A stretch of DNA of 6,632 nt from AP-15 sp045802495 (GCA_045802495.1 JBJMQW010000268.1:1-6632), one strand, 5' to 3'. Positions 1 through 6,391 are shown, counted from the stretch's first letter. The notes: generated by a model from the letters alone, not told the origin. Program-made: numbers and translations.

Positions 1-2
1 AT

Positions 3-890
3 TGCCCGAACAACCGATCGTCGCACATGGTGCCGATTCCCCGAGGCGGCGGTGTGGCGGCGATCGGCTCGGTGCTTCTCGCGTGGCTGCTCCTCGCCTG
101 GCAGGGATTGGTCGCGGGAGATGTGATCGCGATTTCGCTCGGAGCGGCGCTGCTGGCGATCGTCTGCTGGGTCGACGATCTTCGCGGCCTTTCACCCGCT
201 CCGCGTCTGGCGGCGCAGGCCGCCGCGGTGGCGATCGGCGTTTCTGTTCTGCTTCAGCCGCAAGACCCGCTGCACGGCTGGCTTTGGCCCCCAGCTCAGC
301 TTGCAATAGTTGGCGTCGTTTGGGTGTGGGCGGTCAATCTGTTCAATTTCATGGACGGGATCGACGGCATCGCGGGCACCGAAGCCGCCTCGATCGGCGC
401 CGGGCTATTGGTGTTCACCACTTTCGGGGCCGGCGCCGACCCCGTCCTCGCCTTGCTGTGCGCCGCCCTTCTCGGCGGATCGATCGGTTTTCTGGTGTGG
501 AACTGGTCGCCGGCGCGGATCTTTCTCGGCGACGTCGGCAGCGCGCCGCTCGGCTATTTGCTGGGTTTTCTGCTGCTTGGGCTCGCGGTTCGCGGCTTCT
601 GGAAAATTGCCCTGATCCTGCCGCTCTATTTTCTCGCCGACGCGACGATTACGCTCGGTCGCCGACTGTTGCGCGGGGAGCGCGTGTGGCAGGCGCATCG
701 CGAGCACTTCTACCAGCTCGCGGTGCGACGCGGCCTCAGCCACGCCGCCGTCGTCAAACGCATAATCGCTGCCGATGCCGTGCTGATCGGTTGTGGCTGG
801 GCGGCGGAGAACGGCTGGGGCGCGATCTCCCTCATTGTTGCAGCCGTCACTGTTGCAACTCTGCTGTTGGCGCTGGTCCGTGGCCGTTGA
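3..890 (+). CDS. Polyprenyl-phosphate sugar-1-phosphate transferase (WecA/WbpL/MraY superfamily), 5'-truncated
   Basis: The protein is an integral membrane enzyme that should transfer a HexNAc-1-phosphate from a UDP-sugar to undecaprenyl phosphate, the first step of O-antigen or other surface glycan synthesis. The frame is open from base 3. The first codons read PNNRSSHMVPIPRGGG, the family's usual N-terminal cytoplasmic motif, so the true start lies before the window and the ATG at 27 is internal. Numbering from base 3, visible motifs are the VDDLRGLSP aspartate pair (about residues 57-65), NLFNFMDGIDG (112-122), the metal-site loop FLGDVGS (174-180) and the cytoplasmic HREHFYQ histidine motif (232-238). 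Long hydrophobic segments separate them. The 295 residues present compare with about 320-350 for full members. The HREHFYQ form fits the WecA/WbpL branch better than MraY. The sugar (GlcNAc, FucNAc or QuiNAc) cannot be told. It ends 39 bases before purH on the same strand. Confidence 0.9.
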   Translation, partial: CPNNRSSHMVPIPRGGGVAAIGSVLLAWLLLAWQGLVAGDVIAISLGAALLAIVCWVDDLRGLSPAPRLAAQAAAVAIGVSVLLQPQDPLHGWLWPPAQLAIVGVVWVWAVNLFNFMDGIDGIAGTEAASIGAGLLVFTTFGAGADPVLALLCAALLGGSIGFLVWNWSPARIFLGDVGSAPLGYLLGFLLLGLAVRGFWKIALILPLYFLADATITLGRRLLRGERVWQAHREHFYQLAVRRGLSHAAVVKRIIAADAVLIGCGWAAENGWGAISLIVAAVTVATLLLALVRGR

Positions 891-929
891 GGCTTGCCCG
901 GCCACCCGGCCGCGGCCTATATGCCGCCG

Positions 930-2516
930 ATGACGACCCCTGTCCCACAGCCGATCCGCCGCGCGCTGATATCGGTCAGCGACAAGACGGGGATCGTTCC
1001 TTTCGCCGCCGCGCTCGTCGACCGCGGGGTCACGATCGTTTCGACCGGCGGCTCGGCGCAGATCCTCGCTTCGGCCGGCGTTCCTGTCATCGAGGTCGGT
1101 GAAGTCACGGGCTCCCCCGAATTTCTCGACGGTCGGGTGAAAACGCTGCACCCGGCAATTCATGGCGGACTGCTCGCTTGCCGCGACCGGCCCGATCACC
1201 TCGCTGCCCTGACCGAACGCGGGATCAGCCCGATCGATCTCTTGGTGTGCAACCTCTATCCCTTCAAGGAAACGGTTGCCTCTGGGGCAACCGCGGAGGA
1301 TTGCATCGAGAAGATCGACATCGGTGGTGTGGCGCTGATCCGCGCTGCCGCCAAGAACCACGATGCCGTTACCGTGCTGACCGACCCGGCCGATTACGAG
1401 CACGTGCTGGCTGAATTCAAGGCGGGCAACGGCGCGATCAGCGTGGCGACGCGGCGAGCGCTTGCGCGTAAAGCCTTCGCCCTAACCGCGGCTTACGATG
1501 CGGCCGTCGGCGAATGGATGGGCGGCGAGGGTGGGCCCTCCTTTCCCGAGACTCTCGTCCTTTCGGGAAGGTTGGCAGAACGGCTGCGCTATGGCGAAAA
1601 TCCGCACCAGTCGGGCGTCCTCTACCGAACCGGAAACGGATCTTCCGGGATAGCGGCCGCGCGGCAGCTGCAGGGTAAGGAGCTGTCCTACAACAATTAC
1701 GGTGACGCCGACGCAGCGATGGAGTTGGTCGGCGAATTCGAGGCTCCCGCCGTCGCCATTGTCAAACACGCCAATCCTTGTGGCGCTGCGGTCGCGGCCA
1801 GTTTGGCCGAGGCGTGGGAGAAGGCGCTTGCCTGCGATCCGGTCAGCGCCTTTGGCGGCGTGATCGCGCTAAACCGGCCGCTCGACACGGTTACGGCCGA
1901 GGCGATCGCCGGGCTCTTTGTCGAGGTAGTGATCGCCCCGGCTGTGGAAGAGGCTGCGGCGCAGGTCCTGGCGCGCCGGACGAACTTGCGGTTGCTGGTT
2001 GCGGGGACAACGCCGGCGACCGGTGCGGCGGCGTTCAGCTTTCGCTCGATCACGGGCGGCATTCTCGTCCAGGAGCGAGACCGCCTTTCGGTCGGCGCGG
2101 AAGCGCTGCGCAGGGTGACCCGCCGGGCGCCGAGCGAACAGGAGGTCGCCGATCTCCTGTTCGCCGACAAGGTCGCAAAGCACGTCAAATCCAATGCGAT
2201 CGTCTTTGCGCGCGGCGGGGCGACGGTCGGCATCGGCGCCGGCCAGATGAGCCGGGTGGACAGCGTCAGGATCGCCGCGGTGAAGGCGGCCGAGGCTGGC
2301 AGAACGGCCGGATTGCCGCAATCGCCGACAATCGGCTCGGTCCTTGCTTCGGACGCCTTCTTCCCGTTCGCGGATGGCGTCGAGGCGGCCATCGAGGCCG
2401 GGGTCAGCGCGATCATCCAACCGGGCGGGTCGGTGCGCGACAACGAAGTCATCAAGGCCGCAGACGACGCCGGGATTGCGATGGTATTTACCGGCATTCG
2501 GCATTTCCGGCATTAA
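930..2516 (+). CDS. purH: Bifunctional AICAR formyltransferase / IMP cyclohydrolase
   Basis: This cytosolic enzyme performs the last two steps of de novo purine synthesis: formylation of AICAR with 10-formyl-THF, then ring closure to IMP. The N-terminal cyclohydrolase (MGS-like) domain shows SVSDKTG (residues 15-21), STGG (38-41), the catalytic-loop DGRVKTLHP (67-75), NLYPF (108-112) and KIDIGGVALIRAAAKNH (128-144). The C-terminal transformylase domain shows RYGENPHQ (220-227), GKELSYNN (249-256), the catalytic Lys-His of VKHANPCG (K279, H280), AFGGVIALN, and the terminal RDNEVIKAADDAG...VFTGIRHFRH. At 528 residues the length is normal and no motif is broken. The start is uncertain: ATG at 930 gives a typical short lead-in, ATG at 921 is in frame, and a TTG at 894 is possible. 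None has a clear Shine-Dalgarno sequence, which fits read-through from the upstream transferase gene. No promoter is evident in the 39-base gap. Confidence 0.97.
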   Translation: MTTPVPQPIRRALISVSDKTGIVPFAAALVDRGVTIVSTGGSAQILASAGVPVIEVGEVTGSPEFLDGRVKTLHPAIHGGLLACRDRPDHLAALTERGISPIDLLVCNLYPFKETVASGATAEDCIEKIDIGGVALIRAAAKNHDAVTVLTDPADYEHVLAEFKAGNGAISVATRRALARKAFALTAAYDAAVGEWMGGEGGPSFPETLVLSGRLAERLRYGENPHQSGVLYRTGNGSSGIAAARQLQGKELSYNNYGDADAAMELVGEFEAPAVAIVKHANPCGAAVAASLAEAWEKALACDPVSAFGGVIALNRPLDTVTAEAIAGLFVEVVIAPAVEEAAAQVLARRTNLRLLVAGTTPATGAAAFSFRSITGGILVQERDRLSVGAEALRRVTRRAPSEQEVADLLFADKVAKHVKSNAIVFARGGATVGIGAGQMSRVDSVRIAAVKAAEAGRTAGLPQSPTIGSVLASDAFFPFADGVEAAIEAGVSAIIQPGGSVRDNEVIKAADDAGIAMVFTGIRHFRH

Positions 2517-2549
2517 TCACACGACTGCCCAACCCTAAGAACCCATGAT

Positions 2550-2567
2550 CTCCGGTCGTCCCCGGAG
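2550..2567 (+). other. Small hairpin between purH and the CMD-family gene
   Basis: CTCCGG and CCGGAG form a perfect 6-base stem around a 6-base loop, 33 bases after the purH stop and 24 bases before the next start. No T-run follows, so it is not a standard intrinsic terminator. It may act as a weak processing or attenuation structure in the leader of the downstream gene, or be chance in GC-rich DNA. Confidence 0.3.
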
Positions 2568-2591
2568 CTTAACCAGGTCAGCGAGGAAACG

Positions 2592-3140
2592 ATGCCCAGA
2601 ATTGCACCCGTCACCGGCAAATCCGACGTCCCCGCCGAATACCACGGCGTCGTCGACGACGTGCTCAAGGTGTTTGGCAGCATCCGCGGCCCGTTCAGCA
2701 TTCTGCTGCACAGCCCGGAGCTGGCTGCGCGCCTGTTAAGGCTCGTTACCTTCAACCGCGAAGAGAATATGGTCGAACCCAAGCTTCGCTCGGTCGCAAT
2801 CCTGTCCGCAGTGCGTGAACGCGAAGCAGCCTATGTATGGGCGGCGCAAGTCGGCGCCGCGCGGCGCGCCGGCCTGCGCGAGGAGGTCATCGACCTGATC
2901 CGTGCCAAGGGCGACGCTGCCGCGCTGCCCGAAGAGGAACGTGACATTGTCACCTATGTTCGGCAGCTGATGCGCACCAACCGCGTCGAGCAGGCTGTGT
3001 TCGATCGGTTGAAGAGCCGACACGACGAGCGGTGGATGGTCGAGCTGACCGAGGTCGCGAACTACTTCGCGTTCCTCTCGGGCATGGTTAATCCCTTCGA
3101 GATCCCCGCACCCCCCGACGGCGATAAATTGCCGAGCTGA
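2592..3140 (+). CDS. Carboxymuconolactone decarboxylase / AhpD-like family protein
   Basis: The protein has 182 residues and should be a soluble, all-helical member of the CMD/AhpD-like superfamily. The core at about residues 60-100 (LRSVAILSAVRE, then YVWAAQVGAARRAGL) matches the family helix pair. The C-terminal part (residues 148-171, WMVELTEVANYFAFLSGMVN, then PFEI) matches the conserved end helix of the 4-carboxymuconolactone decarboxylase-like group. AhpD-type CxxC peroxidatic cysteines are absent, so it is not an alkylhydroperoxidase of that kind. The usual YEWxxH motif reads YVWAAQ (residues 81-86), so the family histidine is replaced by Gln. The precise reaction is unknown, and many such proteins are annotated only at family level. 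The start is well supported: GAGGAA ends a few bases before the ATG at 2592. It is the last plus-strand gene before the convergent hydratase/b561 pair. Confidence 0.85.
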   Translation: MPRIAPVTGKSDVPAEYHGVVDDVLKVFGSIRGPFSILLHSPELAARLLRLVTFNREENMVEPKLRSVAILSAVREREAAYVWAAQVGAARRAGLREEVIDLIRAKGDAAALPEEERDIVTYVRQLMRTNRVEQAVFDRLKSRHDERWMVELTEVANYFAFLSGMVNPFEIPAPPDGDKLPS

Positions 3141-3202
3141 CCGATCCGCCAGTCTAAGCACTAGTGGTACGGACCAAACACTTGGTTCCCATCGTCTCTT
3201 CC

Positions 3203-3309
3203 TCGTCGCCCCCGCGAAAGCGGGGGCCCAGAGCCGCAGGGCGCCGAGTCGGTTGCGCCCTGTTCACGCCAGGGCCAGGCCTGGGTGCCCGCTTTCGCGG
3301 GCATGACGG
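3203..3309. repeat. REP/BIME-like nested inverted-repeat element
   Basis: Two copies of a palindromic unit with core CCCGCGAAAGCGGG face each other. The left copy (3204-3230) folds as GCCCCCGC/GCGGGGGC around GAAA (3208-3227). The right copy, on the opposite strand (3282-3308), folds as TGCCCGC/GCGGGCA around TTTC (3286-3303). Flanks CGTC and CCAG are shared in inverted orientation, so the arms can also pair with each other. Between them is a second perfect 8-base inverted repeat, CAGGGCGC (3237-3244) and GCGCCCTG (3255-3262), and the palindrome CCAGGCCTGG (3275-3284). The element sits between two converging genes, where it could act as a bidirectional terminator or mRNA stabiliser. The core resembles dispersed intergenic repeats I know from alphaproteobacteria. 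No transposase is next to it. Confidence 0.8.
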
Positions 3310-3351
3310 AAAATCTTGCGGGTACCAAGCGTTAGATTCGCACCATTAGGC

Positions 3352-3915
3352 TTATCGCTGCCGCACTGGGAGCATGCGGTCGAGCACGCCGTCGCGTTTG
3401 ACAAAGCCATGGCGCAAAGCGCCCACGATGTGCAGCACGACAAGGAGGTAGAGGAGATACTGCCGACCAGGTGGACGGCAATGGCCACCTGCGAGAGCCA
3501 GTTGTTCTCGGCCAGAATGGGCGGTATCGAAACGATCCCGAACACGCTGACAGCATGGCCCGCCGCCACAGCATCTACATACCCGGCGAGCGGCATTGCG
3601 ATGAGCAGCAAGTACAAAAGCGGCGTGGGTGCAGCCGGCGAGCACGCGCTCCAAACCCATGACCGTCGGCGGCAGCGGCGGGGGAGGGTGGCGCCAGCGC
3701 CAAATCGCGCGGAAGAGCACGACGGCAAGGATCGTCACACCGACGGAGCGGTGCATGACCAGCAACAGGTCACGCGTCGGCGTATTGCGCGGCGCGCCGG
3801 CGATCGCCCAGCCCAGCGACAGGACAAAGACCGCGAGCGCCGCGACGAGCCAGTGCGGCGCGCGGGCGACGCGGTCGTAAACCGTCTCGCCCGCAGCGAT
3901 GGCCGGGGCCGTCAC
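3352..3915 (-). pseudogene. Cytochrome b561 family protein, disrupted by two compensating frameshifts
   Basis: This should be a four-helix inner-membrane diheme cytochrome b of the bacterial b561 (YodB/CybB) type, moving electrons between quinol and a periplasmic partner or superoxide. The minus-strand frame is open throughout, but about 50 codons in its middle are nonsense. Family-like sequence continues there in another frame (LLLIAMPLAGYVDAVAAGH, then SVFGIVSIPP, then VAIAVHLVG). Removing one base from the AAAA run at 3616-3619 and adding one near 3462-3465 restores about 188 residues, with heme-ligand histidines H21, H55, H148 and H162. Their spacings (34 and 14) match the family. As written, H148 and most of helix 3 are lost. 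The GTG start overlaps the hydratase stop as GTGA, which suggests translational coupling. Sequencing error or true decay cannot be separated here. Confidence 0.85.
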
Positions 3916-4670
3916 TCCTCGGCCGGGAAAGCCACTTCGACGCGGCCGAGCGGACCGAAATCCGCGGCGATATGCGCGCCGCGCTTGGTAAACACCATGC
4001 CGGTCCAGGACCCGGTCGTGACGATCGTGCCGGCCTTTGCACCCCCGCGGCGCTGCATCAGATTGACGAAATCGACCAGAGCGGCGACCGGATCGCGCGC
4101 TGCGCCGCCTCTGCTGTCGGCAAACGGCTCATTGTCTTCGGTTATGCTGATCGCCGTGCCGCCGAGGTCGAGCGCCTCCCACCCCGGGACCGCGCCGCCG
4201 TAGACCAATCCGCCATTCGAGAAATTGTCCGCCAGGATCGACGACCGGTCGAGCGAGCGAAAATCGGCATAGCGTGAATCGACGACTTCGATCGCCGGAT
4301 GCAGCGAGGCTCCGTCGATCACCTCTGCGCGAGCGTAGGGCGCTTCGCGCGGCGGGAGATCGCGGCCGAGGCGGAAGGCGATCTCGCCTTCGATGCCGAT
4401 CAGCCTCAGTTCCCCGGCATCGTAGGCGGCCGGGCTCGGACGGATCATCCGCATGTAGATCGGCGCGCAGAAGGCGGCCGTGGCGGCCGATGCCGCCCCG
4501 ACTTTCCAGCCGCCGATTGCCTCGCCGAGCTGGCTGATAACGGCTTCTTGGATCTCATAGGCGTCGGCATCGCATTGCGGCCGGCAGTTCTGCGGCAATT
4601 CGTGGACGGGGGTTCCGCCGCGCGCCGCGCATAGCAGGCGGGCGGCTTCTTCGACGTGGTCTCTAAGCAT
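3912..4670 (-). CDS. 2-oxopent-4-enoate hydratase-like protein (fumarylacetoacetase superfamily)
   Basis: This 252-residue protein belongs to the MhpD/HpaH hydratase-decarboxylase branch of the FAH superfamily, which hydrates 2-hydroxypenta-2,4-dienoate-type products of meta-cleavage of aromatics with a divalent metal. Visible landmarks are GWKVGA with the conserved Lys (K56), the metal-binding IEGEIAFRLGRDLP (E94, E96), AIEVVDSR (E128), DNFSNGGLVYG (148-158) and the C-terminal TTGSWTG (218-224). Length is normal and the frame is unbroken. The ATG at 4670 has no strong Shine-Dalgarno sequence, and I find no better start upstream. Its stop overlaps the GTG of the b561 gene, so the two form a minus-strand operon. 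No ring-cleavage dioxygenase or aldolase is nearby, so the actual substrate is unknown. It may act in another 2-oxoacid pathway. Confidence 0.88.
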   Translation of the reverse strand: MLRDHVEEAARLLCAARGGTPVHELPQNCRPQCDADAYEIQEAVISQLGEAIGGWKVGAASAATAAFCAPIYMRMIRPSPAAYDAGELRLIGIEGEIAFRLGRDLPPREAPYARAEVIDGASLHPAIEVVDSRYADFRSLDRSSILADNFSNGGLVYGGAVPGWEALDLGGTAISITEDNEPFADSRGGAARDPVAALVDFVNLMQRRGGAKAGTIVTTGSWTGMVFTKRGAHIAADFGPLGRVEVAFPAEE

Positions 4671-4751
4671 CGGGCGTGCTCCGGCGCGGGATTCGCCTGC
4701 ACATGTTACGCCGACGGTGTCAAATCGGACAGCGCCGAGCCGAGACGATCG

Positions 4752-4769
4752 CTGTCATAATTCCGTAAG
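4752..4769 (+). promoter_or_regulatory. Candidate Pho box (PhoB operator)
   Basis: CTGTCATAATTCCGTAAG matches the enterobacterial Pho-box form CTGTCATAWAWCTGTAAY at 15 of 18 positions by hand comparison. The first 7-mer is perfect, the spacer is 4 bases and the second 7-mer is degenerate. It lies in the divergent region, 135 bases before the likely start of the di-heme cytochrome gene and 82 bases before the hydratase start, so it could serve either side. No convincing -10 was assigned. Confidence 0.5.
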
Positions 4770-4790
4770 GAGGTGGCGGTTTACTCCGCC
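4767..4790 (+). other. Orphan consensus Shine-Dalgarno string followed by a hairpin
   Basis: AAGGAGG (4767-4773) is fully complementary to the 16S 3' end. It is followed immediately by GGCGG/CCGCC (stem 4775-4779 and 4786-4790, loop TTTACT). No ATG, GTG or TTG lies at a usable spacing, and the next ATG is at 4855. It may be part of a 5' leader, the relic of a lost leader ORF, or simply the edge of the operator-like sequence it overlaps. Confidence 0.3.
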
Positions 4791-4793
4791 CCC

Positions 4794-4826
4794 CACATCG
4801 GCACCTCACATCGGCACCTCACATCG
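4794..4826 (+). repeat. 13-base direct tandem repeat, 2.5 copies
   Basis: The unit CACATCGGCACCT occurs at 4794-4806 and 4807-4819, followed by a partial CACATCG at 4820-4826, with no mismatches. It lies between the candidate Pho box and the start region of the di-heme cytochrome gene. It could be slippage-generated, or tandem binding sites in the leader or promoter. Confidence 0.75.
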
Positions 4827-4903
4827 ATCGTCGTCTCGCTTGGCAGGGTTTCGCATGTTGCGCTTTGGCTCAGGCGGCCGTCGCTGCGCGATCTGGTGCA
4901 GCA

Positions 4904-6275
4904 ATGATGCCGCTGGCGGTCGCACTTGCCTGCTGGTTTGTGCTGCTGGCAGCGCCCGCCGCCGCCTTCCCCGTCCATGGCAGCCAGACAGTGCTGCCCG
5001 TCGGGACTGAGCTGAACGAGGATGCGCTCGCCAAGCCTCGCGAGGTGTTCCGCTCGGAGGCTCTGGGCGGCCGCAAATCCTATCTGGTCAATTTGGGCGA
5101 TATCGCCTTCAATTCGCCGGCAATCCTCGGCGGGGTCGCGCGCCAGGCCGGCATCAGCTGCAGCACCTGCCACGTCAATGGCGCTTCCAACCCCAAATTC
5201 TATATTCCGGGCCTGTCGACGCGACCCGGCAACTTCCTTACGACGAACGCGCTGTTCAACGCCGCGGCCAATAATCGTCTGCTCGACCCGGTGACGATCC
5301 CGAGCCTGCGCGGGGCACGGTATCTCGCCCCTTACGGCCATGACGGCCGCATACCGTCACTGCGCGACTTCATCCGCAAACGTCATCGTCAACGAGTTCG
5401 CCGGCCCCGAACCGTCCCCGGCGATCCTCGATGCAATGGTCGTCTACATTCAAGACATCGATTTTCTCGCCAACCCGCTGCTCGCCCCGGGAGGGCGGCT
5501 CAGAGCGCAAGCCAGTGACGCCGCGCGGCGGGGCGAAGCGCTGTTTGCCAAGCCGTTCCCGAATGATCGCAATCTCAGCTGCGCCGGATGCCCTGTGCCA
5601 TCCGCCGCCTTTGTTGATCATCTCCAGCACGATGTCGGCTCCGGCGGATTGTACAAGACGCCGACATTGCTCAATGCCGACTTCAACGCGCCCTATTTTC
5701 ACGACGGGCGCTACGCTAGCTACGACCAGGTGGTTGCGCATTTCGATCGCATTTTCCAACTGGGTCTGACAGCCGCGGGTCGGGCGGATCTGGTGGCCTA
5801 TCTGACGGCGGTCGGCGACGGCCAGACGCCCGCCGAGCGCGACGGTGTCATCCTGCGGCTGAAAGAGATCATTGATTTTGCGAGCGTTCTGGGCACTGCG
5901 ATCCCGGCGCGGGATACTGCGGTCATTGCGCTCGCCGTGGACACGGTCGGCGGCGAGCTGCGCGAACTGACCGAGGCTTTCCCGAATTGGAAGGACACCG
6001 CTGTTTCCGGCGGCAATGAGGAACGCAACCTCGGGCGCGCCGCACTCAAAGACCTGGTACTTTGTTTGCGGCGCCTCGATCTCGCTTCCGACGCCGGCCG
6101 ATTCGACGACGCCGCTGCCGAATACACCAATTTTCGCAAGCTGACCGCGTCTGCCGTACCGGTAATTTTGCAGAATGCGGAGCCGTGGTCGATCTTCAAT
6201 CCGGCAATCCACGCCGCCCACTACGCCGCGCTGCGGCAAATGTTCCAGATCGCGAACCACGCGCCCTCACATTGA
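4904..6275 (+). pseudogene. Exported di-heme cytochrome c peroxidase / MauG-like protein, one frameshift
   Basis: When repaired this is a periplasmic protein of about 456 residues. A hydrophobic leader with a likely cleavage after APAAA (about residue 21) starts at ATG 4904. The first heme site CSTCH (residues 86-90) is followed by IPSLRGARYLAPYGHDGR. A second module has CAGCPVPSAAFVDH and TPTLLNADFNAPYFHDGR. A C-terminal helical extension of about 150 residues follows. Reading passes from the first frame to the second at the AAA run at 5378-5380. Dropping one A gives DFIRNVIVNEFAGPEPSP, which reads smoothly. The second heme site has Pro (CCT, 5592-5594) where the ligand His should be. Such enzymes reduce H2O2 or oxidise protein or small-molecule substrates, and the role here is unknown. 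The start is uncertain: an ATG at 4855 with AGGG six bases upstream is out of frame, and a TTG at 4865 is in frame. Confidence 0.85.
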
Positions 6276-6351
6276 GCCGTGCAGCCGCTTGCTGACGCTG
6301 GTGGCGTATTCGGCTTCTCCACAACCCCAAATTGTGCCAAACTTCTCAAAT

Positions 6352-6391
6352 TTGTCATAAAGGCGATACGCCGCTGTCATCATTGCTGCGT
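6352..6391 (+). promoter_or_regulatory. Possible PhoB half-sites upstream of the phosphoesterase gene
   Basis: TTGTCAT (6352-6358) and CTGTCAT (6374-6380) are in direct orientation with starts 22 bases apart, twice the 11-base Pho-box period. The intermediate unit (6363-6369, GCGATAC) and a following one (6385-6391) are degenerate. A short GGCG-ATA-CGCC palindrome (6362-6372) fills the gap. The sites end 39-50 bases before the ATG of a phosphoesterase-family gene. The rest of the 154-base gap shows an AT-rich stretch at 6321-6361 but no clear sigma-70 pair. Confidence 0.35.

Noticed and set aside
1084..1090. Another CTGTCAT inside purH
   Set aside because: It encodes conserved-region residues, has no second half-site at 11 bases and no promoter context. 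A 7-base match is expected about once in a window this size.
2..1102. 366-residue plus-strand frame overlapping the transferase and purH
   Set aside because: The translation is arginine-rich and repetitive with no family motif. It is the shifted-frame shadow of two well-supported genes in GC-rich DNA.
405..1403. 332-residue antisense frame across the transferase and purH
   Set aside because: It is antisense to two clear genes, has low-complexity composition and no recognisable motif or ribosome binding site.
1697..2497. 266-residue antisense frame inside purH
   Set aside because: Ser/Ala/Thr-rich composition typical of an opposite-strand shadow, and purH is unambiguous here.
3203..3309. CRISPR-like or insertion-sequence interpretation of the repeat region
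   Set aside because: There are only two inverted copies, no regularly spaced direct repeats, and no transposase frame or target-site duplication.
3316..4203. 295-residue plus-strand frame opposite the b561 and hydratase genes
   Set aside because: Coding evidence (heme histidines, metal-site motifs) lies on the minus strand. This frame has no domain.
4855..5010. ATG at 4855 with AGGG six bases upstream as a separate small gene
   Set aside because: The frame gives a cysteine- and arginine-rich 51-residue peptide overlapping the signal peptide of the cytochrome. At most it could be the real cytochrome start if one more indel exists, which I cannot show.
5370..6260. 296-residue antisense frame opposite the di-heme gene
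   Set aside because: The plus strand carries the conserved HDGR and heme-motif sequence, and the antisense product shows no motif.
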